Assembly (NCBI RefSeq): GCF_032118995.1
Contig: NC_092649.1
Location: 17,797,332 to 17,861,331, forward strand
Direction of reading: 5' to 3'
Source: Asterias amurensis
Taxonomy: Eukaryota; Echinodermata; Asteroidea; Forcipulatida; Asteriidae
DNA: 64,000 nt
The notes beneath the pieces were generated by a model. It saw nothing but the letters and a program-made list of their open reading frames with translations. It was not told the DNA's origin and ran no database searches. Below are positions 1 to 12,464 of the stretch, piece after piece (within the stretch, counting starts at the first letter, position 1; every line of letters begins with the position of its first letter). The translations under genes were made by a program, and so were the position numbers.

Positions 1-350
1 AATGATATAAGTCTAAAACTTGGAACATCCATAAACTCACTGCAGGCTATCCATGTGACTGATAAGGTTGTGCTATCAAGAAACTCAATGCTTCACTCCA
101 ACCACTGTATAGTTCATCTTTGTGACGGCAACTATTATCTTCAATGGGTAAGTCTTGAAGTTTTATCCCATATATACTAAGTTTAAACTGTACTTTGTCT
201 CATCAAACAAAACTTGTCTCGTGCACCGGGGTCATATCACTCTGTGGTTTTTTACCTTTTCAAGTCTTCAGACACTAGTATTTAAACAAAAAAAATTCAC
301 TTTTAAATTGTTCCCAAACAGATTTGTGTCATTCATGAAATATTACCACA

Positions 351-623
351 GTTGGTCTTTGAAAAGCGTTTGAAACAGTTTGTTATAAAATGCATAAGGT
401 TAGAAAGTTATTTTAAAAGTAGAATACAATGATCCACACGAATTTACCTTGGAATTGCGTGGTTTTCCTTATACTTTGCAAACAAGCACGGTCGGCCATT
501 TATGAGAGTAAAAATGGCGATTGATACTTGTGTGGATCATTATATTCTACTTTTAAAATATCTTCTATTCAATATGCATTTTTTTTCACAAACTTGACCG
601 ATCCAAAGGCAAAGTGTTCCTTT
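351..623. mobile_element. Fold-back MITE, family 1 (copy inside module A)
   Basis: The two halves are reverse complements: GTTGGTCTTTGAAAAGCG with GTAGAATACAATGATCCACA on the left, and the matching inverted strings ending in CAAAGTGTTCCTTTAA on the right. The outer 20-25 bp of the left end are missing. It has no coding capacity. The same element at 2,069-2,385 was duplicated together with the module. Confidence 0.8.
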
Positions 624-1449
624 AAACAAAAAATTGGCAAATCCAATGATCTCGTTGGATTCTTCTTTGAAATTTATTTCCTTTTTTGCTCTCAAATTTA
701 CAAATATAGGGAGGGAACCTATATGGGTACCCCCCCCCCCCCGCCCCCTCCACCAACTCTAAAAAATAAATTGTTTCGATTAGGTTACAAGTGTAAAAGA
801 AATTGTTTGAAATAGACGCTTTATTGACAGGTTAAAGAACTTACTAATCAGACAACCCTGGATTTAATCAAAAAGTTTTCCTTTGCCTGTTTAGGACATA
901 CCAGCTTTTTTTAAATTGTGTTCCCTTTGATGCCATAAAGATATTGTACTTAAAAAATAGTCAATCCAAAATTTATATTGATTGGCATGTTTCATGTTTC
1001 ATAGTTTGCTGATAAGTTAACTCAATGCTTCATTCTTACCACTGCAGGTTATCCATGTGACTGCACAGTTACTGCTCCACTCCTACTGCGGCAGGTCATC
1101 CATTTGTTACTCACTGCATCACTCCAACCACTGTAGGTAATCTATGTGACAGCAACTATTATCTTCAATGGGTAAGTCTTGAAGTTTTATCCCATATCTA
1201 CTAAGTTGAACTTTACTTTGTCTCATCAAACAAAACTTGTCCTGTGTACTGAGTTCATATCTCTCTGTTTTTTGTTTACCTTATCAAGTCCTCGGACACT
1301 TGTGTTTTAACAAAATTGCTTCCACTTTTAATTTGTTTCCAAGATTAGTCACCCATTTGGTTGCAACATAAAAAACTGTTTACCAGTGCTGGGCCAACTC
1401 TCTAAAGCCAATGTTATACCATCTAATTACATTTTCCCAAAACTTGCTG

Positions 1450-1646
1450 ACACCCGGTTCAGACAAGCGAACATAACATAACATAACAGTTACATTAGGT
1501 TCGGCTCAAGACAAGATCTCAGCTGAAACCAAGGTGCTCCAGATCCGTTTTGGACAACTGCAACAGAACGATCTTTCAGATGTCGAACTGTGCACTTAAT
1601 TCAATAATTTAGTTCGGACTCTGGAACGCCTGTCTGAAAAGGGTGT
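1450..1646. mobile_element. Short inverted-repeat element (~200 bp)
   Basis: Ends are ACACCCGGTTCAGACA on the left and the near-reverse complement TGTCTGAAAAGGGTGT on the right. The interior has a short AACAT microsatellite near 1,470. It lies between the two module A copies and has no ORF. Family not identified. Confidence 0.5.
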
Positions 1647-2068
1647 AAGTTTATGTTTTTTAATCCCAAAACAATAGTACTGTTTTGTTGACTGTCTTTA
1701 ATTTGTTTTTATCAATCTTGTGATTTTAATATGTGGTTGTAAATGTGATGTATGTCTTGATTCTGTTCTGTTGCCATGCTGGTTGTTGCTATCAAGAAAC
1801 CTCATTGCTTCACTCCAACCACTGTATAGTTCATTCATGTGACGGCAACTATTATCTTCAATGGGTAAGTCTTAAAGTTTTATCCCATATAATACTAAGT
1901 TTAAACTGTACTTTGTCTCATCAAACAAAACTTGTCTTGTGCACCGTGGTAATATCACTCTGTGGTTTTTTACCTGATAATGTCCTCAGACACTTGTATT
2001 TAAACATCAAAAATTTCACTTTTAAATTTTCCCAAACCGATTTGTGTCATTCATGAAATATTACCACA

Positions 2069-2385
2069 GTTGGTCTTTGAAAAGCGTTTGAAACAGTTTG
2101 TTATAAAATGCATAAGGTTAGAAAGTTATTTTAAAAGTAGAATACAATGATCCACACAAATTTACCTTGAAATTGCGTGGTTTTCCTTATATTTTGTGAA
2201 CAAGCACGATCGGCCATTTATGAGAGTAAAAACTTTAACTCCCCTAAATGGCGCTTGATACTCGTGTGGATCATTATATTCTACTTTTAAAATATCTCCT
2301 ATTCAATATGCATTTTATAACCAAACTGTTACAAACGCTTTTCCAAGACCAACTCGACCGATCCGAAGGCAAAGTGTTTCTTTTA
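2069..2385. mobile_element. Fold-back MITE, family 1 (second module A copy)
   Basis: Same palindromic sequence and same missing left end as the copy at 351-623, so both descend from one insertion that was duplicated with the module. The loop side includes GGCCATTTATGAGAGTAAAA. Confidence 0.8.
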
Positions 2386-4341
2386 AACAAAAATTGGCAA
2401 ATCCAATGATCTCGTTTTTTGTTGTTGTTTTTTTAAATCAATTTCATTTTTTTCTCTCAAATTGACAAGTATAGGGAGGGAACCTAGAGGGGTAACCCCC
2501 CCCCCCCCCAACTCTAAAAAATAAATTGTTTCGATTAGGTTACAAGTTTAACATTTTTTGTTTGAAATAGACGCTTTATTGTCAGGTTAAAGAACTTACT
2601 TATCAGACAACCCTGGATTGAACCCAAAAGTTTTTCCTTTGCCTGTTTAGGACATACCAGCTTTTTTTAAATTGTGTTACCTTTGATGCCATAAAGATAT
2701 TGTACTTAAAAAATAGTCAATCCAAAATTTATATTGATTGGCATGTTTCATGTTTCATAGTTTGCTGATAAGTTAACTCAATGCTTCATTCTTACCACTG
2801 CAGGTTATCCATGTGAGAGCACAGTTACTGCTCCACTCCAACCACGCCAGGTCATCCATTTGTGTACTAACTGCGTCACTCCAACCACTGTAGGACATCT
2901 ATGTGACAGCAACTATTACCTTAAATGGGTAAGTCTTGAAGTTTTATCCCATATCTACTAAGTTGAACTTTACTTTGTCTCATCAAACAAAACTTGTCCT
3001 GTGTACTGAGTTCATATCTCTCTGTTTTTTTATTTACCTTATCAAGTCCTCAGACACTTGTATTTTAACAAAATTGCTTCCACTTTAATTGTGTACAAGA
3101 TTAGTCACCCATTTGGTTGTGACATAAAAAAACTCCAAGCTCATGTTGTGTTGTTCCTCAAAAACTAAGATGTTGGGCTGTCTTTAAATTTACTGAAAAT
3201 CATTTGTCAAGTGTTTTTCAAAATGTGGCATTCTTGTGATTTTTGTAATGGGATTTATAATTGTCATGTATGATTTGATTTCATCTAGATTGCCATGCTG
3301 GCTGTCCTTAGACAGGGTTGGCTGCTGCTGGCACAGATGATGAAAGCATGTCAACCTGGAACAAAAGAACATCGCCGAAGGTTCTACAGCATAAGTTGCC
3401 GTTACATCATTAAAGGTATATGCAAACCTTTTGAACCTTGTGATTTTATTACACTTTTTTACACTTCTATTGTCTGAAGCAATACACCAGTGTCCCCCCC
3501 CCCTCGGACCTAGGGTCATTTATACCCGAAGTCAATTTAAATAGGAACCTAGTCTCTTCATTACCAGTCCCCCCCACCCTCCAAGGTTATGTTGCACTTC
3601 TCAAATCATTTCCAAAATTATTTTGTGCATGTCTCAAAGCCACCACCAAGTTTTTGTTGTGTCGCTAAAGTTATTTAAATCACAAATTATGTCAAAGACA
3701 CTTTACACTTATTGCTCCCTCCTTTAAGTGGGGCGTAATGCTGGTGAGAGAACCCAATTTAACTATCTTGGAAAGAAGGGTTTGTCCTGGTGTTTCTGGC
3801 ATGTTTGGCAAATGATGTTGGATATATGGGTCTTGTGTTTCAACAAGTTAGCATAAATGTCTTAAACATTATGGCTCTCAGTAACTAAATGGATGACGCT
3901 TTATAAAAGCTTTATTTTATTACTTTTCAACTATTTCAGATCAAGGAGGCTCTAGAAGAGGGTCAGAAGACTCAAGCGGACCACGTTGCTTCCAAGATGT
4001 TAGAGATTTAACAGAAACAGTATAATGAGACCAGCAGTGATGAACACGACGTCTAGATTCCCCATCAAGACAACTGCCTCAAATCTTTATGAGAACACAG
4101 GTTGGATGCTTTGTACTGCCGGGAAGGAATTTATTGAGCATCCTTTTTGTATCAACCCCTAAATTTTCCAAAAGCACATTCTGTCCATCCTCAAAACTTT
4201 TCATCCTACTGATTTTCAAACACCAAACTGTTCATCTGCTTAATTTTTTTTTTAACCTTCTCACCACGCCTTCCTGCTCTAACATGCATCTTCAGCTACC
4301 ACTCTCGACTAAGATCGAGAGTTGGAGTCGAGCAGTCACCT

Positions 4342-4705
4342 GAAAATTGAAATTGAAATTAGCGGTCGCCCGGTCGCCAAATGCGAGTGAAAATAGCGGC
4401 GGGCGAGTGAAAACCCTTTCTCACTAGCCCGCCGGGCGAGTCAAATAATTATTCCTTTTCACATATAAATGAGGGTTCAGTGGCAAAATCCCACAGAAAA
4501 CTTTTACTAAAGCTTTTAAATTAGTAAGTTTGACAATTCTAGATACTTGCTAGATTTAATTTTGCCGTGATCGGGACCGAAATTGCCGTCGTTTGTTTCA
4601 GAAAACATGTGCATGACGACAATCAATTGAAAACACGATGCACAAACCACATGGTGCCGAGTATCCTTACAGTACATGTACACGGTCGCCCACTGGTACA
4701 TCCAT
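4342..4705. mobile_element. Insertion of ~360 bp interrupting one 2.2-kb unit
   Basis: The unit sequence AGCAGTCACCTGA continues to its usual downstream part at 8,620 and elsewhere, but here it is interrupted until GTGCCAATAGTTTCTGAGG. The insert starts with GC-rich GGTCGCCCGGTCGCC and CTAGCCCGCCGGGCGAG motifs, much like the CTAGCCCG-rich segment at 56,240-56,520. Exact ends and family are unclear. Confidence 0.45.
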
Positions 4706-6258
4706 GCAGTGTGCCAATAGTTTCTGAGGTAATCATTCTCCATCTATCATAACAGTTAAAAAACTTTCCAAAGACACTTAACCACTATTGCTCCCCCCCT
4801 TTAAGTAGGACGAAATGCTGGTGAGAGAACCCAATTGTATACATGGTGTTTCTAGCATGTTTTACAAATGATGTTGTATATATGGGTCTTGTATCTCAAC
4901 AAGTTAGCATAAATGTTTTAACCATTATGGCTCTCAGTAACTAAATGGGTGACGCTTTATAAAAGCTTGATTTTATTATTTTTTCAACTACTTCAAATCC
5001 AGGAGGCTCTTGAAGAGAGTCAGTCAGAACAATCAAGAGGACCACCTTGCTTCCAAGACGTTAGAGATTGAACGAAACTGTCTAATGAGAACAGCAGTGA
5101 TGAACACGACGTCTTGATTCCCCATCAAGACATCTGCCTCAAAGATTCATGAGAACACAAGTTGTATGCTTTGTTCTGCTCGGAAGGAATTTATGAAGTA
5201 TGATTTTTGTATCAACCCCTAAATTTTCCAAAAGCACATTCTGTCCATCCTCATGCCTTTTCATCGTACTGATTTTCAAACATAAAACTGTTCATTAGCT
5301 GCTTATTTTTTCCCAAGCCAAATATGTACAGACCCTTAACTTTTGGGTTGACTTTGGTTGGGTTGGTCACCAGTTGGTTGTGACACAAAAAAGCTCCTAG
5401 CTCATGTTGTGTTGTTCTTCTAAAACAAAGATGTTGGGCTGTCTTTAAATTAACCGAAAATTATATGTCAAGTGTTTTTTTAAATGTGGCATTCTTGTGT
5501 TTTTCTATTCAATTGAGTTTATATTGTTTATATATGGTTTGATTTCATCTAGGCTGCTGCTAGCACGGATGGTGAAAGCATGTCAACCTGGAACAAAAGA
5601 ATCGCTGAAGGCTCTACAGCATATATTGCCGTTACATCATTGAAGGTATGTATACTTTGTTTAACCTTGTGATTTGACACTTTTGTTACACTTCTATTGT
5701 TCTCAAGCCACAACTGTGCCATCTCTGATAAGCAGAATGTTGAGTCCCTCAAAACTTGCTAAGCTGAATAAATTTTGAGTCGCTACAAGTTCACAACCCA
5801 ATGGTGTGCGGTCTCTTGAAATAATTAATGTTATACCAGCCCTTTAAAAAAACTTGACAATAAATCGACTGGTGTTACTCTGAAATTTGTATGCTCCCTC
5901 GATGTGGTGGTGCTTTTGATATTTCATAAAATCTCCTGTTGTCCAATTTTGTGGCATCCCTTTGAAACCATACCTACAATCCTGGCCATATCTCGTTGGG
6001 CCCCCCTGCCCCCTTTCAATGTTGGTTCCAATTGCCGATCTTCTTATGAGTTACAGTCAACATTGAGCGGGGGGCGGGAAACAGTGTTGTTATTGTGAAT
6101 GGGAAGTGCACAGTGAATTGTTTTGTGTAGCGTTAGGAATGGGTGGCCCAAGCATTTTGGCCGGGATTGTGGTTCATGTTGAACTGCTCCGGTCATTTTC
6201 AAATCAACCTTGTACATTCTCTCATGGTGACATTGTATGGCTGTAATTATTGTTTTAA

Positions 6259-6615
6259 GGAACACATTGCCTTGAATCGGTCGAGTTGGTCTTTGAAAAG
6301 CGCTTGTAACCGTTTGTTATAAAATGCATATGATTATAAAGATATTTTAAAAGTAGAATATAATGATCCACACAAGTATCACTCGACATTGCGTGGTTTT
6401 CCTTAATATACCTTGTCGACTAACACGCTCGGCCGTTAAATGGCCGACAGAGTTAGTTCGCAAAGTAAAAGGAAAACCACGCAATTTCGATGTAAATTTG
6501 TGTTGATAATTGTATTCTACTTTTAAATCATCTTTCTAACCATATGCATTTTATAACGAACGGTTACAAACGCTTTTCAAAGACCAAATCAACCGATCCG
6601 AGGCAACGTGTTCCT
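6259..6615. mobile_element. Fold-back MITE family 1, complete, in a TTAA site
   Basis: Complete ~357-bp element with inverted halves from GGAACACATTGCCTTGAATC to the matching GGCAACGTGTTCCT. It is flanked on both sides by TTAA. A uninterrupted copy of the same unit at about 31,787 (minus) reads through GTTTAATTACAGC, which shows the empty site. TTAA duplication is typical of piggyBac-group elements. No transposase is present, so it is non-autonomous. Confidence 0.8.
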
Positions 6616-6994
6616 TTAATTACAGCAATTCAATGTCTTGCTAGATGACTTTTGATGAAATTATAAACGAATTTGTTTTTTCTTCTTCAGATTATTCACT
6701 AATTGGAGAGTCAACTCATTGTCCCAAGTAATACACCAGCCCCCCCCCCTCGGACCTGGGGTTATTTATAACTGAAGTCCATTTGATTAGTAACCTAGTC
6801 TCTTCATCACCTGTCTCCCCCAGACTTAGGGTCTTCTATACCCAAAGTCAATTCATTTAGGACCTTGGACTCCTCACCACACCCTTCCTGCTGCAACACA
6901 CATCTTCATATTACCACTCTCCATTGTGAGCAAGATTTGGAGTCCAGCAGTCACCTGACAGACAGAGAATACTGTCCGTTACACTGAGCCCGAT

Positions 6995-7031
6995 GGTTCT
7001 TCTCAGAACCGAAAATCACTCAAGTGAGATC
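6995..7031 (+). promoter_or_regulatory. Histone-type 3' stem-loop plus purine block in the 2.2-kb unit
   Basis: GGTTCTTCTCAGAACC forms a 6-bp stem with a four-base loop and fits the metazoan histone mRNA stem-loop consensus. Ten bases later comes CAAGTGAGATC, resembling a histone downstream element. The better copy at 26,713 (minus) has CAACAGAGATC at the same spacing. Function is inferred from pattern only. Confidence 0.5.
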
Positions 7032-8665
7032 TACCTACTGAGTTTGGCAATCATCATGTTGCCAAGCTTCGGAGGGTTGGCATTTTGTTGACCTACCCCA
7101 AATTTCTGATGCTCAGTAATACAATTTTTGTACCTTAAAAGCAATGTGCACTTTTTGGAAACTTTGGAGTGTTTTAATCCTTTATAAATTTAGTTGTATA
7201 CAATAAAATAACCTTGAAAATTTCATTTCAAAATGTGGTCGTGGTCACAGTTTTGAGATATCGCTGAAACTTCGTAGCAAATCTACCTCCGTAGACATCT
7301 GCCTCAAACCTTCATTTTAACACAGGTTGGATGCTTTGTTCTTCTGGGAAGGAATTTATTTAGTATAATTTTTGTATCAACCGCTAAATTTTCCAAAAAC
7401 ACTCTGTCCATCCTCAAAACATTTCATCCTACTGATTTTCAATTATCAAACTGTTCATTAGCTGCTCAAATTTTCCCGAACCAATTGTGTAAAGACCCTT
7501 TAACTTTTGGCTCGACTTTGTGTAGATTGGTCACCCAGTTGGATGTGATATAAAAAATCTCCAAGCTCGTGTTGTGTTGTTCCTCAAAAACTAAGATGTT
7601 GGGCTTTCTTTAAACTTACCGAAAATCATTTTTTCAAATGTTTTTTTTTTTTTTTTAAATGTGCCATTCTTGTGATTTTTATTTTATGGGATTTAGACTG
7701 TCATGTATTCTTTGATTTCATGTAGATTGCCATGCTGGCTGTCCTTAGACAGGGTTGGCTGCTGTCAGCACAGATGATGAAAGCATGTCAATCTGGAACA
7801 AAAGTACATCGCTGAAGGACAGCATAGATTGTCGTTACGTCATTGAAGGTAGATGCATAATTTTTGAACCTTGTGATTTTATTACACTTCTTTACACTAA
7901 TATTCCAAAGCCAAAACTTTACCATCTCTGCTAATTAGAATGTTGAGTCCCACAACACTTGCTAAGCTGAATATATTTTCAATTCGCTACAAGTTCACAA
8001 CCCAATAGTGTGCGATCTCTTGAAATAATTAATCTTATGCCAGCCCTTCAAAAACTGATCAATCAAACAACATTTGTTACTCTCCAATTTGTATTCTCCC
8101 TCGATGTTGTGGTGCTTTTGATATTTCATGAAATCCCGTTGTCCAGTTTTGTTGCATCTCTTGAAACCATACCTAGTTCATGTTGAATTGCTCAAGTCAT
8201 TTTCAAATCAATCTTGTACATTCTCTCAATACCATTTCATAGTGATATTGTATCGTTGTAATTATTGTTTAGTTCCAGCGATTCAATGTATTGCTAGATG
8301 ACTATTGATGAAAGCTAGATGACTTTTGATGAAATGATAACCAGAGGTTTTTTTCCTTGTTCAGATTATTCACTGATTGGAGAGCCAACTCATTGTCCCA
8401 AGCAATACACCACCCCCCCCCCCCTCGGAACTAGGATCATTTATAACTGAAGTCAATTTGATAAGGAACCTAGTCTCTTCATCACCAGCCCCCCCCCCCA
8501 GACTTAGGGTCTTCTATACCCAAAGTCGATCCATTTAGGACCTTGGACTTATGCCCTCCCGACTCATACATGCATCTTCAGCCACCACTCTCCAGTGCAA
8601 GCAAGAGTTGGATTCGAGCAGTCACCTGACAGACAGAGTATACTGTCTGAAACATTGAACCCACC

Positions 8666-8702
8666 GGTTCTTCTCGGAACCAACAATTACTCAATAGAGA
8701 TC
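8666..8702 (+). promoter_or_regulatory. Histone-type 3' stem-loop, second left-arm copy
   Basis: GGTTCTTCTCGGAACC, with one change in the stem that still allows a G-U pair, followed by CAATAGAGATC at the same distance as in the other copies. Confidence 0.45.
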
Positions 8703-10305
8703 TATACCTACTGAGTTTGGAAATCATAATGTTACCAAGCTTTGGAGGATTGGCATTTTGTAGGTCCACCCCAAATTTCTCAAGCTATTGTTACTACTCA
8801 TTATTGTGTCAAATCAACCTTATAGTATACTGTGCCAATAATTTCTGATGCCCCATCCTGACAAAAAGAGTCAGAAAAGTTTTGAAGCTTATAAGCAATG
8901 TGCAATTTGTGATAACTTTTGATTGTTTTAATTCTTTATAAATTAAGTTGTATACTCTAAAATTAACCTGTGAAAATTTATTTCAAAAGGTGGTCAGTGG
9001 TCACAGTTTGAGATATCACTGAAACTCCGGAGCAAATCTTTACAGGAATACACAATCTAAGAAGCGTTGCTGCAGTAATGCTTCTCATTTTCAAATATCT
9101 TGAGATGGAAAATTAAATCTTTTTCCATAATCATAATTCTTCAAATTGCAATGTTTCTCAAAAATGGATTTTACTCTCAAAAGCTGTTGTACATCTTAGT
9201 TTTATTTCCCTTAGAGAGGAGAGTTTGCCCTGGTGTTTCTGACATGTTTGGCAAATGATGTTGTACATATGGGTTTTGTATTTCAAAATCTTAGCATAAC
9301 TGTCTTAAACATTTCTACTCTCAGTAAATGAATGGACAACGCTTTTTTAAATGCTTGATTTTATTATTTTTCAGCTGCGTCAGATCTAGGAGGTTCTTGA
9401 AGAAGGTCAGAACACTCAAGCGAACGACTTTGCTTCAAAGACGGCAGAGATTGAACAGAAACGGCCCAATGAGAACAGCAGTGATGAACATGACGTCTAG
9501 ATCCTCATCAAGACACGGCCTCAAACCATCATGAGAACGCAGGTTTGATGCTTCGCACTGCCCTCAAGGAACTTATTAAATGCTTTTTGAACCGACTCTT
9601 AAATTTTCCAAAAGCACATTCTGTCCATCCTCAAAACTTTTCATCCGACTGATTTCCAAACATCAAACTGTTCATTAGCTGCTTAAATTTTCCCAAACCA
9701 AATGTGTATAGACCCTTTAAATTTTGCGTTGACTTTGTTTAGACTGGTCAACCAGTTGGTTGTGACATGAAAAGCTCTAAGCTCATTTTGTGTTTTTCAT
9801 AAAAAACTAACATGTTGAGCTGTCTTTAAATTTACCGAAAATCATTCGTCAAGTGTTTTTAAAAATGGCATTCTTGTCATTTTTATGATGGGATGCTTGT
9901 ATGCTTTGATTCATCTAGATTGCCATGCTGGCTGTCCTTAGACAGGTTTGGTTGCTGCTAAAACATGACGAAAGCATGTCAACCTGGAACAAAAGAACAT
10001 TGAAAGAATTATACACATTTTTCAACCTTGTGAATTTATTACACATTCTGTACACTTCTATTGTTCCCAAGCCACACCTGTACCATCTCTGATAGTGTCC
10101 GATCTCTTGAAATAATTAATGTTATGCCAGCCCATCAAAAAACTTACCAATCAAACGACTTTTGTTACTCTGAAATTTGTATTCTCGCTTGATGTTGTGG
10201 TGCTTTTGATATTTCATAAATAACTCCTGTTGTCCAGTTTTATGGAATATCTTCATGTTGAACTGCTCAATTTATTTTGAAACCAACCTTGTACTAGAGT
10301 CCCAC

Positions 10306-10572
10306 TCAAGACAACCGTCTCAAACCATCATGAGAACACAGGTTGGATGCAAAATTATCTTTCAACTCTTTAGTGTTTCGTTCAACTAATTTTTTTCTTT
10401 TACCTTTTTGTTCACCCATTTTATCAAGTTCTTTCAATTGTTGTGTTTTAACTCTTTCAAACTTTTCATTTGTTAAAAGTTGGTTCTGGTACCAGTCATC
10501 TTGAAACATTTTTTTAAGCTCAGAATTTACACAAATAAAATCGGTATAATTTGGTTGATATCCCTGACCCAT
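10306..10572 (-). CDS. Small ORF of 88 codons, lysine/glutamate-rich, MGQG start
   Basis: The frame begins MGQGYQPNYTDF, continues through QDDWYQNQLLTNEKFERVK (about residues 24-42) and ends in a charged, probably helical KELDKMGEQKGKRKKL stretch. It lies at the outer edge of the heptad minisatellite on the left arm and reads away from the palindrome centre. The mirror copy at 25,469 (plus) preserves the start codon and the first ~17 residues, plus the QD-WY-NQ block, with several changes, then stops after 47 codons. Preservation of the same frame in both arms suggests that it once coded. There is no signal peptide, no membrane segment and no domain that I recognise. Whether it is an independent gene or an exon is not resolved. 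Confidence 0.4.
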   Translation of the reverse strand: MGQGYQPNYTDFICVNSELKKMFQDDWYQNQLLTNEKFERVKTQQLKELDKMGEQKGKRKKLVERNTKELKDNFASNLCSHDGLRRLS

Positions 10573-10599
10573 TCCCCCCCCCCCAAAAATGATTAGTTA

Positions 10600-10950
10600 A
10601 GCTGGTGTTGGGTTTACTAATTTGAACTTGAATAAGCCGAGGATACTTCAGATGGAACTTCTTTTGCCAGAGGACACTTCAGATGGAACTTCATTTGAAC
10701 CTGTGAGTATGAACAAATATCTTTACTAACCACGCCAGATCATGGAACAACGACACTCCAGATTGAACTTTATCTTCAGCTTCATTTGGACATGTGAGTA
10801 TGGAAAACTTTCTTGAAAAATCACGCCACACGCACAACATGGAACGGAGCATATGCGGCCACAGGCCAACGGTCCTGAGTGCAAACCTTTATCAGAGCTA
10901 TCCTTAAACTATTCTATTTCTCACTCCAAAAAATCGTCCCCAAAGTATCT
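10600..10950. repeat. Conserved palindrome shoulder, left
   Basis: This ~350-bp segment with two ACTTCAGATGGAACTTC repeats and two donor-like GTGAGTATG sites matches the reverse complement of 25,130-25,450 at roughly 90 percent by eye. A third diverged copy lies at 44,940-45,250. Short open stretches exist around the ACTTCAGATGGAACTTC repeats, but the frames are not preserved between copies. Confidence 0.75.
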
Positions 10951-10959
10951 ACCAAGTCT

Positions 10960-12450
10960 TCCCGAAAGTATATACTAAGTGCCCTCTCTGAGTTTAAGTT
11001 TTAATTTAACTCTGAAATTAAAGTTTCTTTTGAGTTTCTCTTCAACTTTTAACCAAATCTTCAAAGTTCTTTATAAACTCTTCCAAGTTTTCCCTCGACT
11101 CTTCCAAGTTCTAAATCAACTCTTTAAAATTTTCTTAATTTTCTATTTTCCCCCTTAAATCTTCCCAAGTTGTTCTTGACCAAGTTTTAGCTTCTCAACT
11201 CTATCAAGTTGTATTCTAAACTCTTCCAAGATCTTAATAAGCTCTTCCAAAACTGTTTTATCACCTCACAAAGTTCCTGTTCAACTCTTCCAAAATTTAT
11301 TAATTTTCCAGTTTTTATTCCCAAATCTTCCTAGTTCTTGACAAACTCTTTCAAGTTGTTTTTTATAAACTCTTCCAATTGTTTTCAATTCAAGTTTTCT
11401 TAATTTTTTCAAAGTTGTTCTTAACCAACTAATTGGTTTTCTCAACTCCAAGTTCTTAATCAACTCTTTCAAATGTTTGATCACCTCTCGAAATCTTTTT
11501 AATTTGCCAGGTTTTTACCCAAATATTCTAAGCTCTTAATAAACACTTGTTGTTTTCTCATCTCTTCTTAGTTCTTAGTCAACTCTTCCTATTATTGTAC
11601 CACTTCTTCTCAAAGTTGTTTTCTAAATTCTTCCAAGTTCTTATTCAACTTGTCTAATTGTTGTATCACCTCTTCCAAGTTCATAACCAGCTATTCCAAG
11701 TAGAACAGTTGTTCAAATTTTCCAAGTTGTTTCCTAAACCTTCCCAAGTTGTTCTTGATCAACTCTTCTCATTCAACTCTTTCAAGTGTTTGCTTCTCAA
11801 CTCTTTCAAGCTGTTTTCTAAACTCCTCCAATTGTTGTATCACTTCTTCCAACTGTTTTATCACCTTTTCCAAGTTTAATTATTTATTCTTATTCAACTC
11901 GTCTAATTGTTGTATCACCTCTTCCAAGTTCTTAACCAATTATTCCAAGTAGAATAGTTATTCTTAATCAACTCTTCCAAGTTCTTAATTTACTCTTTCA
12001 AATGTTTTATCACCTCAAATGTTTTATCGAAGTCTTTTCAATTTGCCAGGTTTTTACCTAAGTTCTTAATAAACTCTTCCAGTTGTTATATCACCTGTTC
12101 TAAGTTCTTCTTAATCAGCTCTTAAAGTTTGTTCTCAACGCTTCATTTTATTTTATCAACTCTTCAAAGTTCTTAATCAACTCGTTCAAATGTTTTATCG
12201 CCTCTCAAAGTCTTTTCCACAAATATTCCAAGTTCTTAATCGACTCTTCCAATTGTTGTATCCTCCTCCAAGTTCTTAATAAACTGTTCTTAGTTCTTCA
12301 TTTTTTAAATCAACCAAGTTCTTAATCATCTGTTCTAAATGCTTACTCAACTTTTCCAAGTATTTTATCAACTCTTTCAACTATCAACTATTCTAATTTC
12401 TAAATCAACTCTACCAATTTTTGTGCCACCCTGAAACTTATTCAACTCTT
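10960..12450 (-). repeat. Degenerate 21-bp minisatellite coding for leucine heptads, left arm
   Basis: On the minus strand the DNA is a chain of units near GAAGAGTTGATTAAGAACTTG. At 21 bp, one unit is exactly seven codons (EELIKNL), placing leucines in the 3-4 spacing of a coiled coil. Variants with GAGAAAACAACTTGG are 22 bp and shift the frame, so the whole stretch is no longer one ORF. A 67-codon piece stays open at 11,484-11,281. The array was probably coding in origin, or coding-like by chance of unit length. The mirrored array is at 23,536-25,060. Confidence 0.75.
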
Positions 12451-12464
12451 CCAGTCTTCATCTT

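Larger units (their letters stand above)
1..3130 (+). repeat. Tandem module A, left arm (two copies, ~1.74 kb each)
   Basis: Two diverged copies follow each other. The same landmarks recur about 1.72-1.76 kb apart, for example the segment ending in ATCTTCAATGGGTAAGTC near 140 and 1,857, and GGTTATCCATGTGA near 1,047 and 2,803. Each copy holds an exon-like block ending in a strong donor-like GTAAGT, a fold-back MITE and a poly-C tract. No long open frame runs through the blocks, so coding capacity is unproven. Inverted copies occupy 33,030-39,560, making this the outermost layer of the large palindrome. What the module originally was is not recognised. Confidence 0.8.
3240..10290 (+). repeat. 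Tandem ~2.2-kb unit array, left arm, with exon-like segments
   Basis: The landmark ATTGCCATGCTGGCTGTCC, or its remnant, lies at about 3,289, 5,551, 7,727 and 9,919, a spacing of about 2.2 kb. Each unit contains segments bordered like exons: an acceptor-like tract before the landmark with a donor-like GGTATRT about 120 bp later, and a second acceptor-like tract before GAGGCTCTTGAAGAG near 3,942, 5,001 and 9,385. One frame of the latter reads EALEEGQNTQADHVASKT, a coiled-coil-like peptide ending soon after in a stop. Another unit segment has open repeats of the type GSFIPEVN. Copies vary and most frames are interrupted, so this is either a decayed tandem gene or noncoding repeat. SINE-tail-like sequence lies near 3,700 and 4,780. 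Inverted copies fill 25,870-33,000. Confidence 0.7.

Noticed and set aside
720-745. Poly-C tracts near 730, 2,497, 3,485, 8,412, 10,575 and their poly-G mirrors as regulatory G-rich structures
   Set aside because: They lie at the same place in duplicated units and vary in length. Simple slippage explains them and lengths may be unreliable.
10306-10572. MGQG start as part of a capsid-like protein
   Set aside because: Only the first four residues suggested it. There is no capsid, protease or polymerase sequence nearby and no terminal repeats of that kind.
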